The position numbers and the translations under genes were made by a program. 64,000 nucleotides of DNA from Paenibacillus psychroresistens (lineage in GTDB: Bacteria; Bacillota; Bacilli; Paenibacillales; NBRC-103111), in contig NZ_CP034235.1 of assembly GCF_009728935.1 (NCBI RefSeq), positions 1,148,501-1,212,500 of the forward strand, given 5' to 3'. The notes beneath the pieces were generated by a model, which saw nothing but the letters and a program-made list of their open reading frames with translations, searched no databases and had not been told where the DNA came from. Each line of letters begins with the position of its first letter. The stretch's first letter is position 1. This document shows positions 63,198 to 64,000 of the stretch, in pieces.

Positions 63198-64000
63198 ATG
63201 ATCTTAAAAATCTTCCAATCGAAAAAATACCTTATTAAGATATTTCTCTGGATTACTGTAGTGACTTTATTAATTGTTTCTTCCTTTTCTGCGCTTATTT
63301 ACTTTAATGTAGAGAGTAAGGTATTTAAAAGCGAATATGAAAACAGTCGAAAATTGTTGGTACAAATGAAATTTAATATTGATTATTTGGATACGATGAT
63401 TAACAATCTGACACTTTCCACTTACAGTAATAATAAGGTGAAGGCGTTGATGTATTTAAACGAAGAAGAAACCTTCGACAATTTAAATATCGTTAATAAC
63501 CTAAATGACACCATTGTAGCTAACAACTCATTCATCCATTCGATTTATATTTATAACAATCATAAGAAAATATATTACTCGACCTTTAATGGGATTTTTC
63601 AACAGGATCTGCAATTGGATCAAGCGCTTGAAACCTATAAAGTGATCCCAACTCTGAAAGCAATTGTTCGCAAAATGGGTGATCAGACTGTTTTGAGCTA
63701 TGTGATGTATGAGAATATGGATAAAGCGAACCATATGGATGGCGCAGTGATTCTTAATATTAAATTAGACTGGCTGCTGAAGAATATTAAGGCGATTAAT
63801 CAAGTAAATGAAACTACACATAGCCAGATGTATATATTGGACAGTAAGGATCAGTTTATCGAGATGGATCAAGCAAATCCAAGTGTCGATGAGCCGCTAA
63901 AAACAGCATTAAAGGGCGCATTTGACAATACTATTCTCAGTAATAAGCCAGGTGAAAGCGAGAAGACAGGATTTTTCACAAAAAGATTAAATGGTGAAAA
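63198..64000 (+). CDS. membrane sensor protein, partial (histidine kinase or AraC-type regulator)
   Basis: The frame is open from the ATG at 63198 to the window end, giving about 267 residues. A membrane helix (FLWITVVTLLIVSSFSALIYF) is followed by an extracellular sensor-like region with FIHSIYIYNNHKKIYYSTFNG, the look of dCache domains of Paenibacillus YesM-type kinases and of membrane-bound AraC regulators. The deciding C-terminal domain is outside the window. A weak GGAAG precedes the ATG. Confidence 0.7.
   Translation, partial: MILKIFQSKKYLIKIFLWITVVTLLIVSSFSALIYFNVESKVFKSEYENSRKLLVQMKFNIDYLDTMINNLTLSTYSNNKVKALMYLNEEETFDNLNIVNNLNDTIVANNSFIHSIYIYNNHKKIYYSTFNGIFQQDLQLDQALETYKVIPTLKAIVRKMGDQTVLSYVMYENMDKANHMDGAVILNIKLDWLLKNIKAINQVNETTHSQMYILDSKDQFIEMDQANPSVDEPLKTALKGAFDNTILSNKPGESEKTGFFTKRLNGE

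Overview
The window looks like chromosomal DNA of a Paenibacillus-type member of the Bacillota. Base composition is AT-rich, ribosome binding sites are strong AGGAGG types, and GTG and TTG starts are frequent. Two-component systems pair YesM-like kinases with AraC-type (YesN-like) regulators, sugar ABC operons lack their own ATPase, and the window carries a GH87-type alpha-1,3-glucanase and sps/pse-type sugar genes. I saw no rRNA, tRNA, transposase or CRISPR array.

Region 1 (1-24.4 kb) is a surface glycan island. A leftward operon encodes an SpsF-like cytidylyltransferase, two DUF4910-type aminopeptidase-like proteins and an unrecognised 527-residue protein. Divergent from it is a pseudaminic-acid operon: pseB, pseC, pseG, a formyltransferase-like gene where an acetyltransferase (PseH) would be expected, and pseI. 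It continues with a VanZ-like protein, two GT4 glycosyltransferases and a protein carrying sialyltransferase-type motifs. Next come a membrane-anchored SGNH hydrolase, a collagen-like protein, a beta-helix protein, an acyltransferase, a MurJ/Wzx-like flippase, another GT4, a Wzy-like polymerase and a second, exported beta-helix protein. A palindrome of the form GATAC-N5-GTATC recurs at the promoters of this island, usually filling the spacer between -35 and -10. It suggests that one unknown regulator controls the whole set.

Region 2 (24.4-47.7 kb) is an alpha-1,3-glucan utilisation locus. It has a multidomain GH87 glucanase whose frame is broken by one in-frame TAG, a 51-bp tandem repeat array, beta-phosphoglucomutase, two GH65 phosphorylases, an AraC-type response regulator, two sugar permeases, a binding lipoprotein, a discoidin-tailed glycosidase-like protein, a YesM-type kinase, a second response regulator and a second binding lipoprotein. 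The inferred flow is extracellular glucan to nigero-oligosaccharides, import, phosphorolysis to beta-glucose-1-phosphate, then glucose-6-phosphate.

Region 3 (47.7-64 kb) is mixed. It holds two HD-GYP proteins, an MFS transporter, a DUF2500-like protein, a sugar-acid or polyol type operon (two Gfo/Idh/MocA oxidoreductases, an AraC regulator, a TIM-barrel isomerase), a GNAT protein, a MarR regulator, a second TIM-barrel isomerase, a DHA2 efflux pump divergent from a TetR regulator, a Fur-box iron-siderophore binding lipoprotein, a decayed junction of two truncated genes, and the start of a membrane sensor cut by the window end.
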